Below are positions 23,101 through 35,954 of a DNA stretch of 64,000 nucleotides, in pieces. A model generated the notes under the pieces. That model was not told where the DNA came from and searched no databases. It saw nothing but the letters and a program-made list of their open reading frames with translations. Positions within the stretch are counted from its first letter, which is position 1; each line of letters begins with the position of its first letter. Made by a program: the position numbers and the translations under genes. The stretch comes from Dipylidium caninum (taxonomy: Eukaryota > Platyhelminthes > Cestoda > Cyclophyllidea > Dipylidiidae): NCBI GenBank assembly GCA_017562135.1, contig QEYB01000448.1:1860001-1924000 (forward strand), in the 5' to 3' direction.

Positions 23101-26100
23101 TCTTGTAAATTCCAATTTTATACGCACAATACCAGTGTATATTTCGAAATGTCTTTTGTACTGCTATCTGTTTTCAAGTTAATCGACAAGTATCAGTCCA
23201 TCAATTCCACCAAACCTCGATTATTATCCGTTTTAATTTTAACTCATCTTCATTATGCAACTGCCCATCAACTTTCCAATTGTCGTTGCCACCTTAGAAG
23301 TCAGTATATGGAAGATCTCTTTGAAGTCGTGTTTTTTATCTTTTACTGGCTTGGCAAGATCGTAGAGATTAATCCATGACCATTAAATCAGCCATCAGAA
23401 CCTCCTATAGGGTAATGACATTGGTGATTGGGTTCATGTGTACCACAGGCATTGCTTTTCCCCACCCTCCTCTCATATTCCCCTCTCTGCGCTAGTCTCC
23501 TTATCTTCCGACCAGTGTCAAACCTTCAATTATGTTCCTTCCTGTGCCATCCCTTCTCGTGAATACGTGAGCCAGCAGGCATTACCGGTGAATCTCAAGC
23601 AGGATGAAGAATCAGTTATTTCTATGGAAAAATACTGGGCTCAACGCTATCGCCTCTTTTCGCGGTTCGACAGAGGAATACAGTTCGATCGGGGTAAGTT
23701 ATATAAAAGCTCCAGCTTATTCTGTTTCAGTCGCTTTCCTCCCCTTATCGTTTCGTTGTCGACATAGATGGACTGAAAATAAAGTAGGTTATTTTCCCTT
23801 CTCTTGCTTTTCATTAATTATACTTTTTACTCGTGTAAACTTGGTGATGGCCCACATTATAGTATCCATTCTTTACATCCATCCTGACTTTTAGGGGTGT
23901 AATAGGGTGTCGATTCTGTAGCGCTTGTCATTTTTTGTCTAAATTAAATTTGTGAATTATTGCTCTATAAACGCTTAGAAGCAAAAAACACGACTATATT
24001 CTCCAAGCCCTCCTTCTCTTTTCCACTTATCTTAATCTCAGTCCAGCCTATACCATTGGTTAACGAGATTTTTGGTATATACATGTTTGCGAATTGTTTT
24101 TTTTAGCACAATCTACAATTAATTTAAGGTTCACTTTACAAAGCATTCCACTTGTGAGTGTTACACAACTGAGGAAATTACTCTCGTGCTGCAAGTGGGA
24201 CGGGTGTCAGTAATTTAATGAAAAGAACTAAGTTTATTTTAGGAGGTCAACACCCTCACAACATTCAAAGGAATCATTGTTCTTGGACTTATCTATTTTA
24301 ATGACATGAGGGATACGAAAAATTAGCTTATGATCGACCATACTTTTGAACTTTGCTGAGATGCTTTTCCTTAAGTCTAGATTCATAAGAGATAGGTAAT
24401 GTTGCTCTTGTCGATTACTTACTATCACCGTGCGTTAGCGTCCGCAATGAACCGCTTATGAAGTGAATCTCGTTTCTATCCAATATACTGTTTAGTTTGA
24501 AGTGACCATCATTCCTGCCTTGGATATTTGCTGTGAGGAGATTGTTCCCAACACTTAGCATTTCTCTTTATAGATAAGTCCATGCATCAGACTGGGGAAT
24601 GTTTGAAGATTAATGGTTTTTTGGTGACTTTCGGATTTACCCATGACTTTTAATCTGTATTACTCTTAACAAATTGTCTTTTAATCAATTTAAAGGCATT
24701 GTTTCCAGGTATAAGCATTCGTTTGCTTTCCGCTTACACCTTTTCTTATTGTCAAGGTAATGGTCAGAGTCGGCCACGTTAACAACAATTTAATCCCTTG
24801 CTTCATACCCTTCAGCGGGGCTCTTCAGCGTCACTCCAGAGGTGATTGCTTTGCACCACGCGCGACGGATAGCCAATCTACTGGACAAGGAACCTTCCTC
24901 CCACACAGTCCTCGAACTTTTTACCGGTGTTGGCGGAAACTGTATCCAGTTAGCAGTTGTAGGTTTCAACGGTGAGCCCTGATTCCTTCCTGCTTGCTGA
25001 CGATATAGATAAAAGTCTTGTATTTTTTAATTTAGGACTGAATGCTGGGGAGAAATAAAGACTTAGGAAATGTACTATTTAAAAGCCTTGACAAGGTTAT
25101 CAAGATGTTGTATTCTTTTGCTATTGAACGGGATCAGGAGCGAGCACCTAGAGCTGAATTGGAAGGTAGATGTTGCCCAAGTTAATTTACATCCGAAATC
25201 TTAAAAACGCCCAATTATTGTATGAGTGTGGGAGGAGTCTCGCCACCTGACAGTAATCACCAAATCGAGTGGCTTTACCTACACATCACGTTTACAAGCT
25301 GTACCACTGTGATTTAACGACTCGATTTGCATTCCTTTCCACTTTTTGCTTACTGTTATCTAATACGAATTCTCTTTTCAGGAAAAGACATTTAGGGATA
25401 TGCTGAGTGTTGGGTCTCATTGCTCTGGCATTTACTCTCTTCGAGACGACTGTACTTCCACTTACATTAACAATAAATCATAAGTTACTTTGTTGTTCGC
25501 GTACGTTCACTGTGCCTCATCTCTGCTAGTAGTTAGTACTATAACACCTTAAAACCACGGGTGATCGTCCGTAACAATTTCGATAGGGTCCGAGGTCTTT
25601 TTCTCATAGCGGCTCGCTTGAGTTTCATTTAAATTCTCCTCCAGTGTCGGTTCGTAACCGCTTTTTAGAGTCGTTAAATGTACAAAAGAAGATGTTAAAT
25701 TTATTTTAGTGCACACGTCTCGACCTTGTGCAATACCAAATAGGAATGATTTTGATTATACTGGTTTGGCTTCTTGGTTGATGTACATAGCGGAGCCTTA
25801 CGGGCATGCCATTAGCGCAATGGTTCTTTTCACTCCGCACTAATGCCTATTCTTTCCACGGCGCCTTGTTTTATGACCCCTTTTCCTCGCAGCTAGAGTG
25901 GAACTACACACCTTCGGTTGTCCAAAGAGAGTTCTCCCTTCATCTTTTCGCTGCCTTTTTCAAACCTCGTTATTTTTGGGCCTCAATTCCGTAGACCTTG
26001 ACCTCCTTGAAAAGTACTACGCGTGATATATAAACTTTATAATGCAAAGTTTCATAGTTTTCATGATCTTCTGGTCAGTTTTAATAAATTGTCCCAGTAG

Positions 26101-26936
26101 CCACGCAAGGCTTGAGTCCTATATTGCGCACATTTACTCTCGTTCTCGTGAAAAGTTTTTTTTCCAACTCGCTGTTTCTATTGTCCGCTTTTCCTGTTAT
26201 TTAACTATGCGGACTTGACAAATACATAATTCTTAAAAATGGGGCAATTATTGTGGTAGTCTGACTCTAAAGGAATCCGGGTATGTTGCGCAAGGCTTTA
26301 TGTTTTATTACCGTTTTCTAATAGCGTACAGTCAAATTTGTATTCACGTTCTCCTTTGTAGTTGTTACGGTTGACATCAGTGAAACGATGCTACAGATGG
26401 CTAAAGTCAATGCAGCCGTCTACGGCGTTGAAGATCGCATTACTTTCGTCCGCGCTAACGCATTTACTTTCTTGCGTGAACAACCTCGACAATTTTCGGC
26501 CGTTTTCGCGTCACCTCCCTGGGGTGGACCCACATATTCCTCTAACGAGACTTTCTCCCTGTCAAGCCTCAATTTTTCGGTTGAAGGCGATATTTGCCAT
26601 AATTTTTTAAACCTCCTTGAAGGGATCGCCTCTGTAACTCTTTCAAGGGCTCCAGTAGTTCTGTTTCTTCCTCGGAACACTAATGCAGGTTACTCAATAG
26701 CCCTTAACTCGAAGTACCAAAAGTATTGACCGTTAGGGTTGTCTTTTAATGTCGTTTTTTCCTCTCCTACCTTAGGTCAGTTGTTTGAATTACATAAGCG
26801 GTTCACAGCTGCCGCAGTAGTGGATGTTATTCCTCAACTGGAATGCGAACTTGCACTTATTCATGGCAAACCCAAAGGCGTTTCGATATACCTTTACTAT
26901 GGAAATCAATGGGACGAAGAAGACAGAATTGGGTGA
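20161..26936 (+). CDS. TGS1: Trimethylguanosine synthase (TGS1), 5' exons not identified
   Basis: TGS1 uses S-adenosylmethionine to convert the m7G cap of snRNAs and snoRNAs to 2,2,7-trimethylguanosine, in Cajal bodies and the cytoplasm. In organisms with spliced-leader trans-splicing it can also act on that cap. Seven phase-compatible exons read 20161-20307, 20347-20581, 20721-20821, 23496-23693, 24816-24971, 26362-26688 and 26776-26936. Exon 2 has LILQQMQSLGLPTAFGHPKK, like the MGLPxxFG element of TGS1. Exon 4 has EKYWAQRYRLFSRFD. Exon 5 has GLFSVTPEVIALHHA and the SAM-binding motif LELFTGVGGN. Exon 6 has VVTVDISETMLQMA and the catalytic SPPWGGP. The last exon ends at TGA. The first exon found begins mid-codon, so one or more 5' exons lie upstream. 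The large introns are T-rich. Confidence 0.93.
20822..23495 (+). other. Intron of TGS1, no gene inside
   Basis: T-rich 2.7-kb intron (donor gtaaag, acceptor in a pyrimidine tract ending ctctctgcgctag). It lies between the N-terminal linker and the exon that opens the methyltransferase core. Open frames at 21078-21434 and 23041-23379 are T/F-rich, lack splice support and are not called. Confidence 0.6.
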
Positions 26937-27512
26937 ACCATATTTCTGATACAATAAGTTACTTTACTATTGTGAATGAGAAGTGTTTTTTTTTTTTTAA
27001 TTTTTCCTCTCTCTCCTGCTGGGCTCTTGATTATTGCTATGGGACATATAAATCTCGTTTTTTTCCCAGCAACCGGTAGTATCCGCAACCCATCTGTCAG
27101 TTTCGTAAATTCCATTCTCTGAAAACGGATACTTTCGAGGGAGGTTTGGGTGGTTAGGACGTTAATGCAAAATTTCTTCCACTTTTTTATTACATTTCGA
27201 TCTCAGCCATGATATCGGCCAACATGTGTGGGTGCGTATGTGTAAAGGTGAAAACAGCTTCCACTTCTCTAAAGAACGTGTGTAGTCCACTTCTAGCCTA
27301 GAGGATAAGTAAATGACGTCGTTCTTATCGACTCGGGTGTGTTTATCTGGCCTCCCCAAGTGATAGCTGGCGTAGTAACTGCTTTTGTAACTCCATGAAC
27401 TCAACCTTAATGCTTTATCAAGATCATAAAGCGAAATATAAGTTAGTGTCAATAAACAACGTTTATCACATAATCGGAAGTATGAGGGAGTGAATTTATG
27501 TCGTTTTTATGT

Positions 27513-27782
27513 CTATGAAATAGATTCTCCACTATTGAAATGCACTCCAGGAGGCGGTGATGCTGTCGGGGGAGGAGTACCCAACTTTTTCATCCCTTCA
27601 CTTGTATTAAAGCTCCCGTGCAGGCAGAGGGGTCTGGAGAAGCGTCTCAAGACAAGTGAGATACAGGCTTTGGCGCCGACGCCTGGGATGCTGAGTAGAA
27701 GAGCGAGCTGGAGCATTCTTGAACAATGCCACCCCGGTGATTTTCTCATGTTAAGTTGCGGCTTATGTGCAACCGAGTGCAT
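27513..27782 (-). other. Open frame with a helix-hairpin-helix-like motif, uncertain
   Basis: An 89-codon minus-strand frame contains LLLSIPGVGAKACISLVLRR, which resembles the helix-hairpin-helix (xxIPGVGxxxAxxLL) of XPF/ERCC1-family and other DNA-repair proteins. The rest is Pro-, Gly- and Ser-rich and ends HFNSGESIS. No partner exons (for example an XPF nuclease motif) were found nearby on the minus strand, and the plus strand holds an even longer frame, so this may be chance. Confidence 0.18.
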
Positions 27783-30700
27783 ATTGTTGCTAACTTACCA
27801 GGCCATAGATAAAGTCACGAGGGTTTGGTTTCCCGTCACGTAACATAAGTCACGTTCACTAATGGAAGTCCGTCTAATTGTGAGCACGTAGGCTCAAATT
27901 TAAGGGCGCTTGGGAGGTTGTTTGCAGAAAGCTCTAACTGCCAAGGTGGGCTTGTAATTGGTCTCCACCTCTAGTTCTCTTTTTCGGGGCACCATGCGCC
28001 AGTTGTTTCCACCACCCAGTCTGCGTCAGAGAAAAGTGTCGGGGCTGCTCAGTGACCAGATGCTCGTGGTTGGAGGTCTGCCGTCGTACTCCGTCGGGTT
28101 TCGCAGACGTTATGGTAGGACGTGGTGTATGCGACATTTTATGAAGTAATCTCTTAATGTCGTTTCGCGTTTCCTGGACGTCATTGCTGTAAAGATTAAA
28201 TCACGTTTATTTTGGGCAGTTTTTCTGCAAACAACACTTCTGGACTTTGCGGCAGATAACCGATTTGTTTACGGAGGCTCCACCTCTTCTGTTCCATACG
28301 TTCTTTTGACACTAGCCTGTCCGAATGGAGATCTCGCTTCGCACTCCACGATGCCGATTTGGCATAGACCAAATTTCCCCTGAGACGAAGCAAGCATTAA
28401 CTGGTGAAGGTCGATGGACAAACACCGACGATCCATCCACATTCCTGAAAAAGGTCTCTCAGAAGTTGCGCTTCCACTTCTTTCTGACTGTGAGTGCTCA
28501 GCAACTCCTTCTCCTCTATATTACCAATAACATACTACCATTATAATGCATGTGTATTTGTTTTAATGCGCGCAATCTTTTCTTTTCGCGTATCACCTAT
28601 TTGTCAACGCTGAGAATGCTGTAGAACCCTTCTCCACTTCCTTAGAGTCTCCAAGTTAAACATGAGCTCCAGTCGATCGCGACTACCAGTTTTTGAGCTA
28701 CCGGTCTTGTGTCTGTTGAAGGATGCCCCCTTATAGTATAGGCCAAATTGAGGCGTGATTTTTTCACTAGGACAGCGAAAGACTTATTGAAAGTGTAATT
28801 GATAGGCTAAGTAAACCAAACGCTTAGGGGATGGTGGCAAACACAATGTTATCTTGTTCGACTGCGGCATACTTTAACGTAATAGTACGCCTGTGCCAGG
28901 GTCCTTTGAGAAATTATAGAAAAGGTAAACATCCAGGCCTCTTAATATGTGCTTATTTACTTAGGCATACCTGCCATGAGCATAATCGCCCATCCAACAC
29001 CTTATCGTGGGCGCTCTCGAGCGCTGTGCCACAGACGTTAGTACCCTGGCAGGACCGTGGCGGTCTCGGTCTTGCAACCCCATTTCCCACGCTAGTCCTC
29101 GAGGGGACGATCGTGGCGATACGTTGAAAGCTGCAGCCTGTTAGGGAGATCACAAAGACATCGTTCGCAGTTTATCGCGAATAAACGAGGTTAAACAGAC
29201 CCAAAAGTCTCAATAGTTTGAGGCAACTTTTTTCTACCACGCTAATAGGGAAGTGGCGTTGGGGAATAGAGTTCCGTCCCTGATATTTTCTTGGCTATTT
29301 CCATTCGATCGACAGAGAACATGGTATTTGACAGGCCTTGAGAGTTTTTTGACTCCACACTGAGTAGACCTGTCCTATTCGTTCGCTAGTGCCTGACACT
29401 TCTCAATTGGGTCGCGTGAGTGAGATTCCTGGTAAAAAGAATCACCTCATCCTCCAAACCGCATTTATCGGGGAGGATGCTGCCGGAAGGGAGTCCGTGT
29501 GCATAATGTTTCGCTATACTTTACTTTGGGGATGCTTCGTCCATGTTCTCCATAACATTTGTTAGCTTTTTTGAGTCGGGAAGACTGGCGTGTAGCCATG
29601 AAGTGTGACAGTTTATGGTACAGTATTTGAAGTCCCATATCTTCAATGGAATAGAGCCGAATCACCTGCTAGTGGTTTGCAAAGCAGTGGAGGAGAGACC
29701 GAATATAGCTGCGCCACAGCCTTCCGTGTGGAGTTGCTCTTGACCTAAGTGGTCTCATTTTCCCTAGATCTTCCTCCAACCATTATTTAAAAATTTATAT
29801 GGTTCATTTTAATTCAAGTTGATGGCAATTTTCGCCTCACCTGTCTGCGCGTACAAGGGAATGCAATCGGACTGCATGTGAAGGAGAAAGTGGAGATTCT
29901 ATGTTTTCGATACAACTTACTTCGCGACAATTGGGAACCACTTCCTTCCTCCTAAATGCCTTCCGATACCCTTCAGCAGTCCTTTGTTGCCGATGTTGAC
30001 CGACGGTCGCCCCACATAGCATTAGAGCATCCACCAATGTGGTCCACGAACCCTTTTGTGGTAGCTGACAATTATTTTGTAAGTAAATACTCGTTCAAAC
30101 CGCTTAACCGCCATAATTCCGACTTTGTCTTCTCGTGCGCAAGGTATTTCGAGTTCGTTAAACCATCAGACTCGCGGGATGGCTTTGCTTTTCCTCACAC
30201 CCCCTTACTCTTGTTTCCCCAGCCTTTCCTATGGTCGTACTAAGTCGTGATAAGGGAAAAGGGGTTTGTTAGCAACGAAAGGAGAGCTTGAGAGTGCTGA
30301 AGTGTGGCTCAAATGAAAAACCAGCGAAATGACATTTGAGTCTGAAGAGGCACATTCATGAAAACAAATGCGGCTCCTATGTGGCCAATTGGATTGTGGC
30401 TATAAGTGCGGGAAATTTTTCTTCCTTGAATTGAGCCACAGACACCAGCCGCTGAAAGCATTTGGTGTTAAATTCCACTACGTCTTACAGTTGTGCTTCT
30501 CTGCCCGACTCACAGTTGTATTTGCCTGTCTGAGGACACGAGACAGTCGCATTGCTTCCACTAATATTCTAAGCTTCTGTTCACACTCTATACGGAAAAC
30601 AATTTTTTCTGCTAACAACTCCTGCCTTGAAAACTTTCCACTTACCTTCCCAGACTACTGCGTGGTGCCGTATAGAAGTCACCTGTTCGAGGAACGGGGT

Positions 30701-33390
30701 AAATTTGCATAAAACTTATGCTTCTCCCCATCACTGTGAAAATTAATGTCTTGTCACTTTTGTTGAGAGTGCCTCGCATGTCTAGGTGAGTGTCACATAA
30801 ATTTCATATTCGCACGGCTACCCATGTTCCTTGGTATAACTTGTGGCAAAGAGGAGGTCGGCTGTGAAGACGCCCCCCAGAGGTGTCCTATTCTGCAGCC
30901 GGAGGGGGGGGGAGGGCGGACCAAATCTTCGACTTTAAATTGTTTGTCCACGTGCATCTCAAAGACGGACTCATTTGCCCGAGTGGAGGGAAGGCGCTTC
31001 TAGTGCACCCCTCCGTCAGCGTGTGAAGTAAATCGGCTGAGGAGGACATCCAGCTTCGCAATGACGTCATGATGCGTCTTTGCTCTTGTTCAATCAACTT
31101 TTGGATAGACTCACCGTCATTGCCGAGCTGAGATTGGACGGTGATTTCAGTCTTTCGAGAATTCCCTCACCTGAACATCCCTATCACCCGTTTGGGACGA
31201 AACTTTTCAGACACTCTTCTTATCATCCTAACTTGTTCGCGCAAAAATGCCTCACATTGCATGCACATCTCATATCACGTGGGTTCGCAAGGTTCCGAAG
31301 TCGCTTGGCGACCAGCACTCTTGGGGATGTAGACTACTCTAATTCATCATCTCCACAAGGCCACTCGCATCCCCACTGGGGCTCGTGCCCGTCCTATCGT
31401 TAACAGTGAACGGGTACAGAGCAATTGTTGGGGGAGAGAAGCGTCGCAACTGAGGTGTGCGAAGGCTAACAAATAAATGTGGAAGATTCACTGACCAGTG
31501 GTAAATAATTAAATGAGGTGCTTCCCCACACCCCGCCTGCGCAGTGTGAAGTAACTAGGGCTGATGCGAGCGTCGTCAGGAGTGTGCGAGAGCCCAGGAC
31601 CGCTATGATTTTTTCGTCACAACTGCTGTCGTCTCTCCTGAAGGTGGCGTTTCCAGTATCAACAGCGGACACGAAGCTGGTCGAGTCACAGACATTTTGC
31701 GCGCCAATAAGGGCCTAATTGAAATTGGCATGGTGGCTCGTGGATGCCGCCTTGAAGATCGGGAGATGGGAGTCGGTCACCACCACCACCACCTACTTGG
31801 CCGCGCGATTTGTTTTGAGCGACGCGACCAGCGACGTGAACGCAAGCGTTTGTTGCATCCTCCAGGCGGAGGACGACAGAGCAAGAAGGAGGACGTTTCA
31901 CGACCAACGTGGGGACGGAGTAGGAGGCTATGGACTGGACGTGTTGCTACGGCCGGGCTAAAAGGCGCGACCGCAGACTGGTGGGCAGTGGAGGACGATC
32001 ACGCACTAAAACAATCATCAATGCCTGGCGGACTCATTATACTGAAATTACTAAAATGTGGTTGGCATTGCTGAGAGGAGGCGGACACACATGGATGGCG
32101 AGGCTCTGTGATAACACACGCAGATGGGCGTTTATTGCCGAGCTGTCTGCTCTCGTGCACCGGCACATGGGGCACTTGGCAAAGAAAACTTTCCAACTTC
32201 GTGACTGGGGGAAGGGACTTCTTGGTGGAGGGAAGAATGGTCGTCGTGTTGCTGCTTTCTGCGACCGTGGAAACCTCGTGAGGGGCGATTGTATATGTTT
32301 TCACCAAGTGGGAAAACAGAACCAGGGCGGAAAAGTAGTGCAACGTGTACCCCGAGTAGGCAAATCGGTGGGCCATTCTCCCAACCGCGCTTGTCCCGCT
32401 TTTGCATTGAAGACAACGTGAAAGACGAAAGTTGGCCGCGTCTTGTCAATGGCAATTCGATTAAGCCGAAGCGTTTAGTCGGCAGGTCTGTTGTTCAGAA
32501 TCTTGTCTACTTTGGTGTCATTGCAACTAACAGTTCATTTCGACGGGAGTTTAATTTGTTCTGTCCCAGTGGCTGCTCGGGAGCGAGTCAGCGTTCGTGG
32601 TCGAGTCAAATGCAATAACCAGACGAGTCAGTGGCCATGGCGGGAAGAGCAGATGTTGGATACCGCTTCCCCCTATTCACGATCAAAGAGCTTTGCCACA
32701 GTTGTCCATGCAGAGCTCTTTTTTTTTCTTAGTCCATCAATGGATACAACCGTGAGTTGGGCGGCAGGAAATGCGAGGTTTGGTTTTAGCCTGAACAACT
32801 CCCTTGCCAGTCTCTCTCCTAGTCAGAATATGGGTCCGCAAGGCTTTTGTGTCGACCAAAATGTAAAATATAGGCGGCTTCTATCCAAACTCAAGGCTCC
32901 CTGGTCGACTTCCACGTGGTAAGACGTGAGACTTTCTCCGCTCACTTGGAACAACTCATATCGGCGCTTGATGAAATACCAGCCGCCTTGGATATCGTGT
33001 GGCCATTTACGCGACACAACTGTTTAGGGGCGGAGAGTACCGACGATGGTTTTACCTTCCTCTCACTGGTATCCGGCGACTGAGCCTAAGGCCCGTCTAC
33101 CGATTCTAGAATAGTCGGAGGAGTTGTCGTCACACGAGATGATCAGATCAACCGTAGAGTCTGTTTCTAATGGGCACGAAACACAATTTTAGCATCAGGG
33201 CCTCCAATTTTTTGATCATGCACATTTTAATCATCCTGACCAAAGTCCACAGGACTGTCATGCATTGATCCCACGCTGTTAAAAACAAAACACACACGAA
33301 ACGACAACCCTCATCGGAGCCGTAATATGAGTGACCGTGGAGAGGGGCAGAACACGGCTGAGTAGACACACATAGTGGTGGTGCTGCGGT

Positions 33391-33420
33391 GGGGCGGGGC
33401 GGGGCGGAGGGAGGACGGGG
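33391..33420 (+). repeat. G-rich tract with quadruplex potential
   Basis: Three consecutive GGGGC units are followed by GG-A-GGG and a further GGGG, giving five closely spaced G runs within 30 bp. On the opposite strand this lies just after the Ig-like frame and would be read as a proline-rich stretch (LPPPRPAPP). Confidence 0.7.
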
Positions 33421-33423
33421 AGG

Positions 33424-33587
33424 CGGAAGCGCTCTCCCGTTGTTTGCCAACTCAGGATATCTCCTCGTGTCATGTCTTGATGGTTGACCCAAAGGCGAGT
33501 GATCGCGCTAGGTGACTCCCCACTCGCATTAATAGTACATGTGACTGTGTCTCCAATTTCCGACCTAAGGTCTTCCATCCCTGGCAA
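33424..33587 (-). CDS. Possible exon of an immunoglobulin-domain protein (uncertain)
   Basis: After a plausible acceptor (cactttgccag) the minus strand reads EIGDTVTCTINASGESPS, then TRLWVN and DILSWQTTGERFRL. This resembles the B-C-D strands of an extracellular Ig domain (GDxVxCxxxASGxSP...LW), including an N-x-S glycosylation site. The second cysteine (DxGxYxC) is not present before the frame runs into a proline-rich, GC-rich tail. No neighbouring exons were recognised. It could be one exon of a receptor or adhesion gene, or a coincidence in a GC-rich region. Confidence 0.25.
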
Positions 33588-34431
33588 AGTGCGTGACCTC
33601 GGTTGGCGCGGGAGGCAAGTGCAGGAGGTATTTCCTCGAAATTAACCTATCCACATTGATTTCAGGAGATCGCATTCCCCTCTGGGCAGCCCCCTCACCA
33701 CCTCTTCGCTCGCCATTCTTCCTGAACCCGTCAGCCGAATAGGTGTATCACTTCATCGCCTAGGGGTGTCATCGCGTTGTCGAAACACCATACTTATCCA
33801 CATGGCTGCGCATTTCCTAAGCCAATGCCTATCGAAAACTCCACATGCCCTCCGCCCTCTCTTACCACGTCCGCTCGTCCATTGCACGAGAGATCTGTGC
33901 AACTCAGTAACGTCGAAGGAGCCTCAGGAAGGCTCTTGGATGACCGATTCGGAATACCATATTTCAGGGCTTCCAAGTGGCGATGAGTGGGTAGGCGGTG
34001 GCGCAGGCCCCTGCTTCGTACTGCCAGCGGATCATGTTGGAGCATGCGCATTGCATGCGGCATTGCGAGTCAAAGCTGCTCGAAGTCGTGTGTCCATCCT
34101 CTGTTCATTAACACCGCGCGAGGTGAAGTAAAATAGGCAGTGCTGATGTGAGTGTTGATCGTGACAATCACAATTAGAGGCTGTAACTGTGCTGAGGGTG
34201 CTTGAGACACTCGAATTCTACACTACACTGGCACAATAAAATTATGGCAGACGGCAGAGTGCAGGTGGCACTCCTTAGGGAGGCGTCGAGGAACAGTCGG
34301 GATGAAGGCAGCAGTCGAGGCTGTAGACAGGCCACATTCGCCCGCCTCGAGGCTGACGACAATCTGCAAATATAACCATGTTGTGATCCTAGTTAAAAAA
34401 AGCCACAGACGTCAAGGCGACTGAGAGGGGA

Positions 34432-34443
34432 GGGGGGGGGGGG
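34432..34443 (+). repeat. 12-base poly-G run
   Basis: An uninterrupted run of 12 G, close to 'gagagggga'. Its length is likely to be unreliable in the assembly. Confidence 0.8.
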
Positions 34444-35008
34444 TCAGAGTGTTGATGAGTCCACTGGGGGGGACTTGGGCTAGCGACTCGTGCATGGCGG
34501 GAGTAGCTGAGTTGCGCAGGTCCTCATCGGGACCACCTCCTGCATGTCGCACCCCTCTTCTCCGTCAGCATACCATGGGTTGGAAGAAGTGAGTGGTGGC
34601 TGCTAAATTATTCAGCAGTGGAGGCATCCTCAAATCGAGCTGCTACGGGCAGGAGGCGATTTTGCTAATAAGCTGCGGAGGATTCGTTCGTCCCGGGGCG
34701 TGTACTCATCCCTGGGGTCTCTTCTCAGCATATATCTTGTCAATACCGGCTCCATGACTGCGTAGGAAGTTGGCAGAGGCGTTGCCAAGTCTTCCTGCTC
34801 ACCCTACACCCAAAATTAACAGCGCTACTGTCGAGGTTGTTGTCAAAAGGCATTCGGATTTGGTGGAAACTGATTAAACCGGTGGCACCTTTGTTTGACG
34901 TTAAAATCCAACTGGGAAACAGCACAAAACGTGCCTGTGGTGCAGCACCACTCCTGCTACTCCGGCGGCGGAGAGAGTTGTCTGTGCTCCCAACATGGTG
35001 ACTGGCGC

Positions 35009-35048
35009 TTCAGGAATCTGCCGATGGGTTCAGGAATCTGCCGATGGG
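35009..35048 (+). repeat. Exact 20-bp tandem duplication
   Basis: The unit ttcaggaatctgccgatggg occurs twice in direct succession, without mismatches. It would add about 7 residues to any frame crossing it, so it shifts frame; the flanks do not suggest coding use. Confidence 0.9.
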
Positions 35049-35070
35049 TCCAGCAATACCGTCTCCGGGC

Positions 35071-35090
35071 ACGGGCTCTCGTTCTGTCCG
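35071..35090 (+). repeat. 20-bp dispersed direct repeat, copy 1 (copy 2 at 35935-35954)
   Basis: The sequence acgggctctcgttctgtccg occurs here and again at 35935-35954 without mismatch. Flanks differ, so it is probably the remnant core of a short interspersed element or a local duplication. Confidence 0.85.
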
Positions 35091-35934
35091 GCGACCGCGC
35101 AGCGCTGAAACGCAGGCTGAGGTTAACGGGATCTGAGCAAGTCGTGGATACAGTACTTTACAATTGCATCCAACCCACCGGGACATTAAAAATGCGTCTC
35201 TTAACTCACCGCCAGGAAATGGATAAGAAGCGCTTTAACCAGCTCTCTCCCTGCACATACTCCCGGTTATTGCGTCGAGACTCGCATCGCGAGTGGTCAG
35301 GCGACCGGACGGCCAAAACTGGCCTTTCGGGCAAATGTTCATCTCCGACATAAGTGTAACATAGGGGAACAGTGCCTTTGTTTCCCCTCAATAAAGTGGG
35401 AGGAGATGTTACTCCCGCCGACCGCGCCCGGAAGACAACAAGCCGTGTTGAGGCTGAGCCAAATAAATTTTGATTAACTGGAGTCGTAAACTCCTCATGG
35501 GTGCATTATTTAGAGCAAAATCTTCTAACCGCCAAAGTGCACCACTTTATAGCGCCCATTTCCTGCCCAACCTGAGTTGTAGTCTCCGAAATTCTAAAGA
35601 GATTGTTCCCTTCTCCACATTCTTCCACCGTTGACACACTGATGGGAACTCTTCAATCTCCTGTCAGAGGAGATCGAGGTCGTTGCCCCTCCTTAAGTTC
35701 CCCCTCATTCTGAGGCGATCTTTTAATTATCTAAAACTATTCCGGCCTTTTACTCCTCCTCTCTGTCTCCCTCGCGCTCCGTCTAATGTCGGTCTAGAAT
35801 TTGTTTTCTTATCCAGGGGACCGACTCAGCCCTCAGTCAGTGGGGCTCACGGCTAAGTAAGCCTCGAATAGCCAACATGTTTGCAGAGTGGCTCCTGCTC
35901 CGCAAGCACCGTGGCTGTCTGGCCCTGGATTAGG

Positions 35935-35954
35935 ACGGGCTCTCGTTCTGTCCG
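35935..35954 (+). repeat. 20-bp dispersed direct repeat, copy 2
   Basis: Identical to 35071-35090, about 860 bp away in the same orientation. Confidence 0.85.

Noticed and set aside
31697..32421. Gly/Arg-rich frames up to 163 codons, including a His-rich stretch
   Set aside because: Composition follows the G-rich DNA, several frames overlap on both strands, and there is no domain or splice support.
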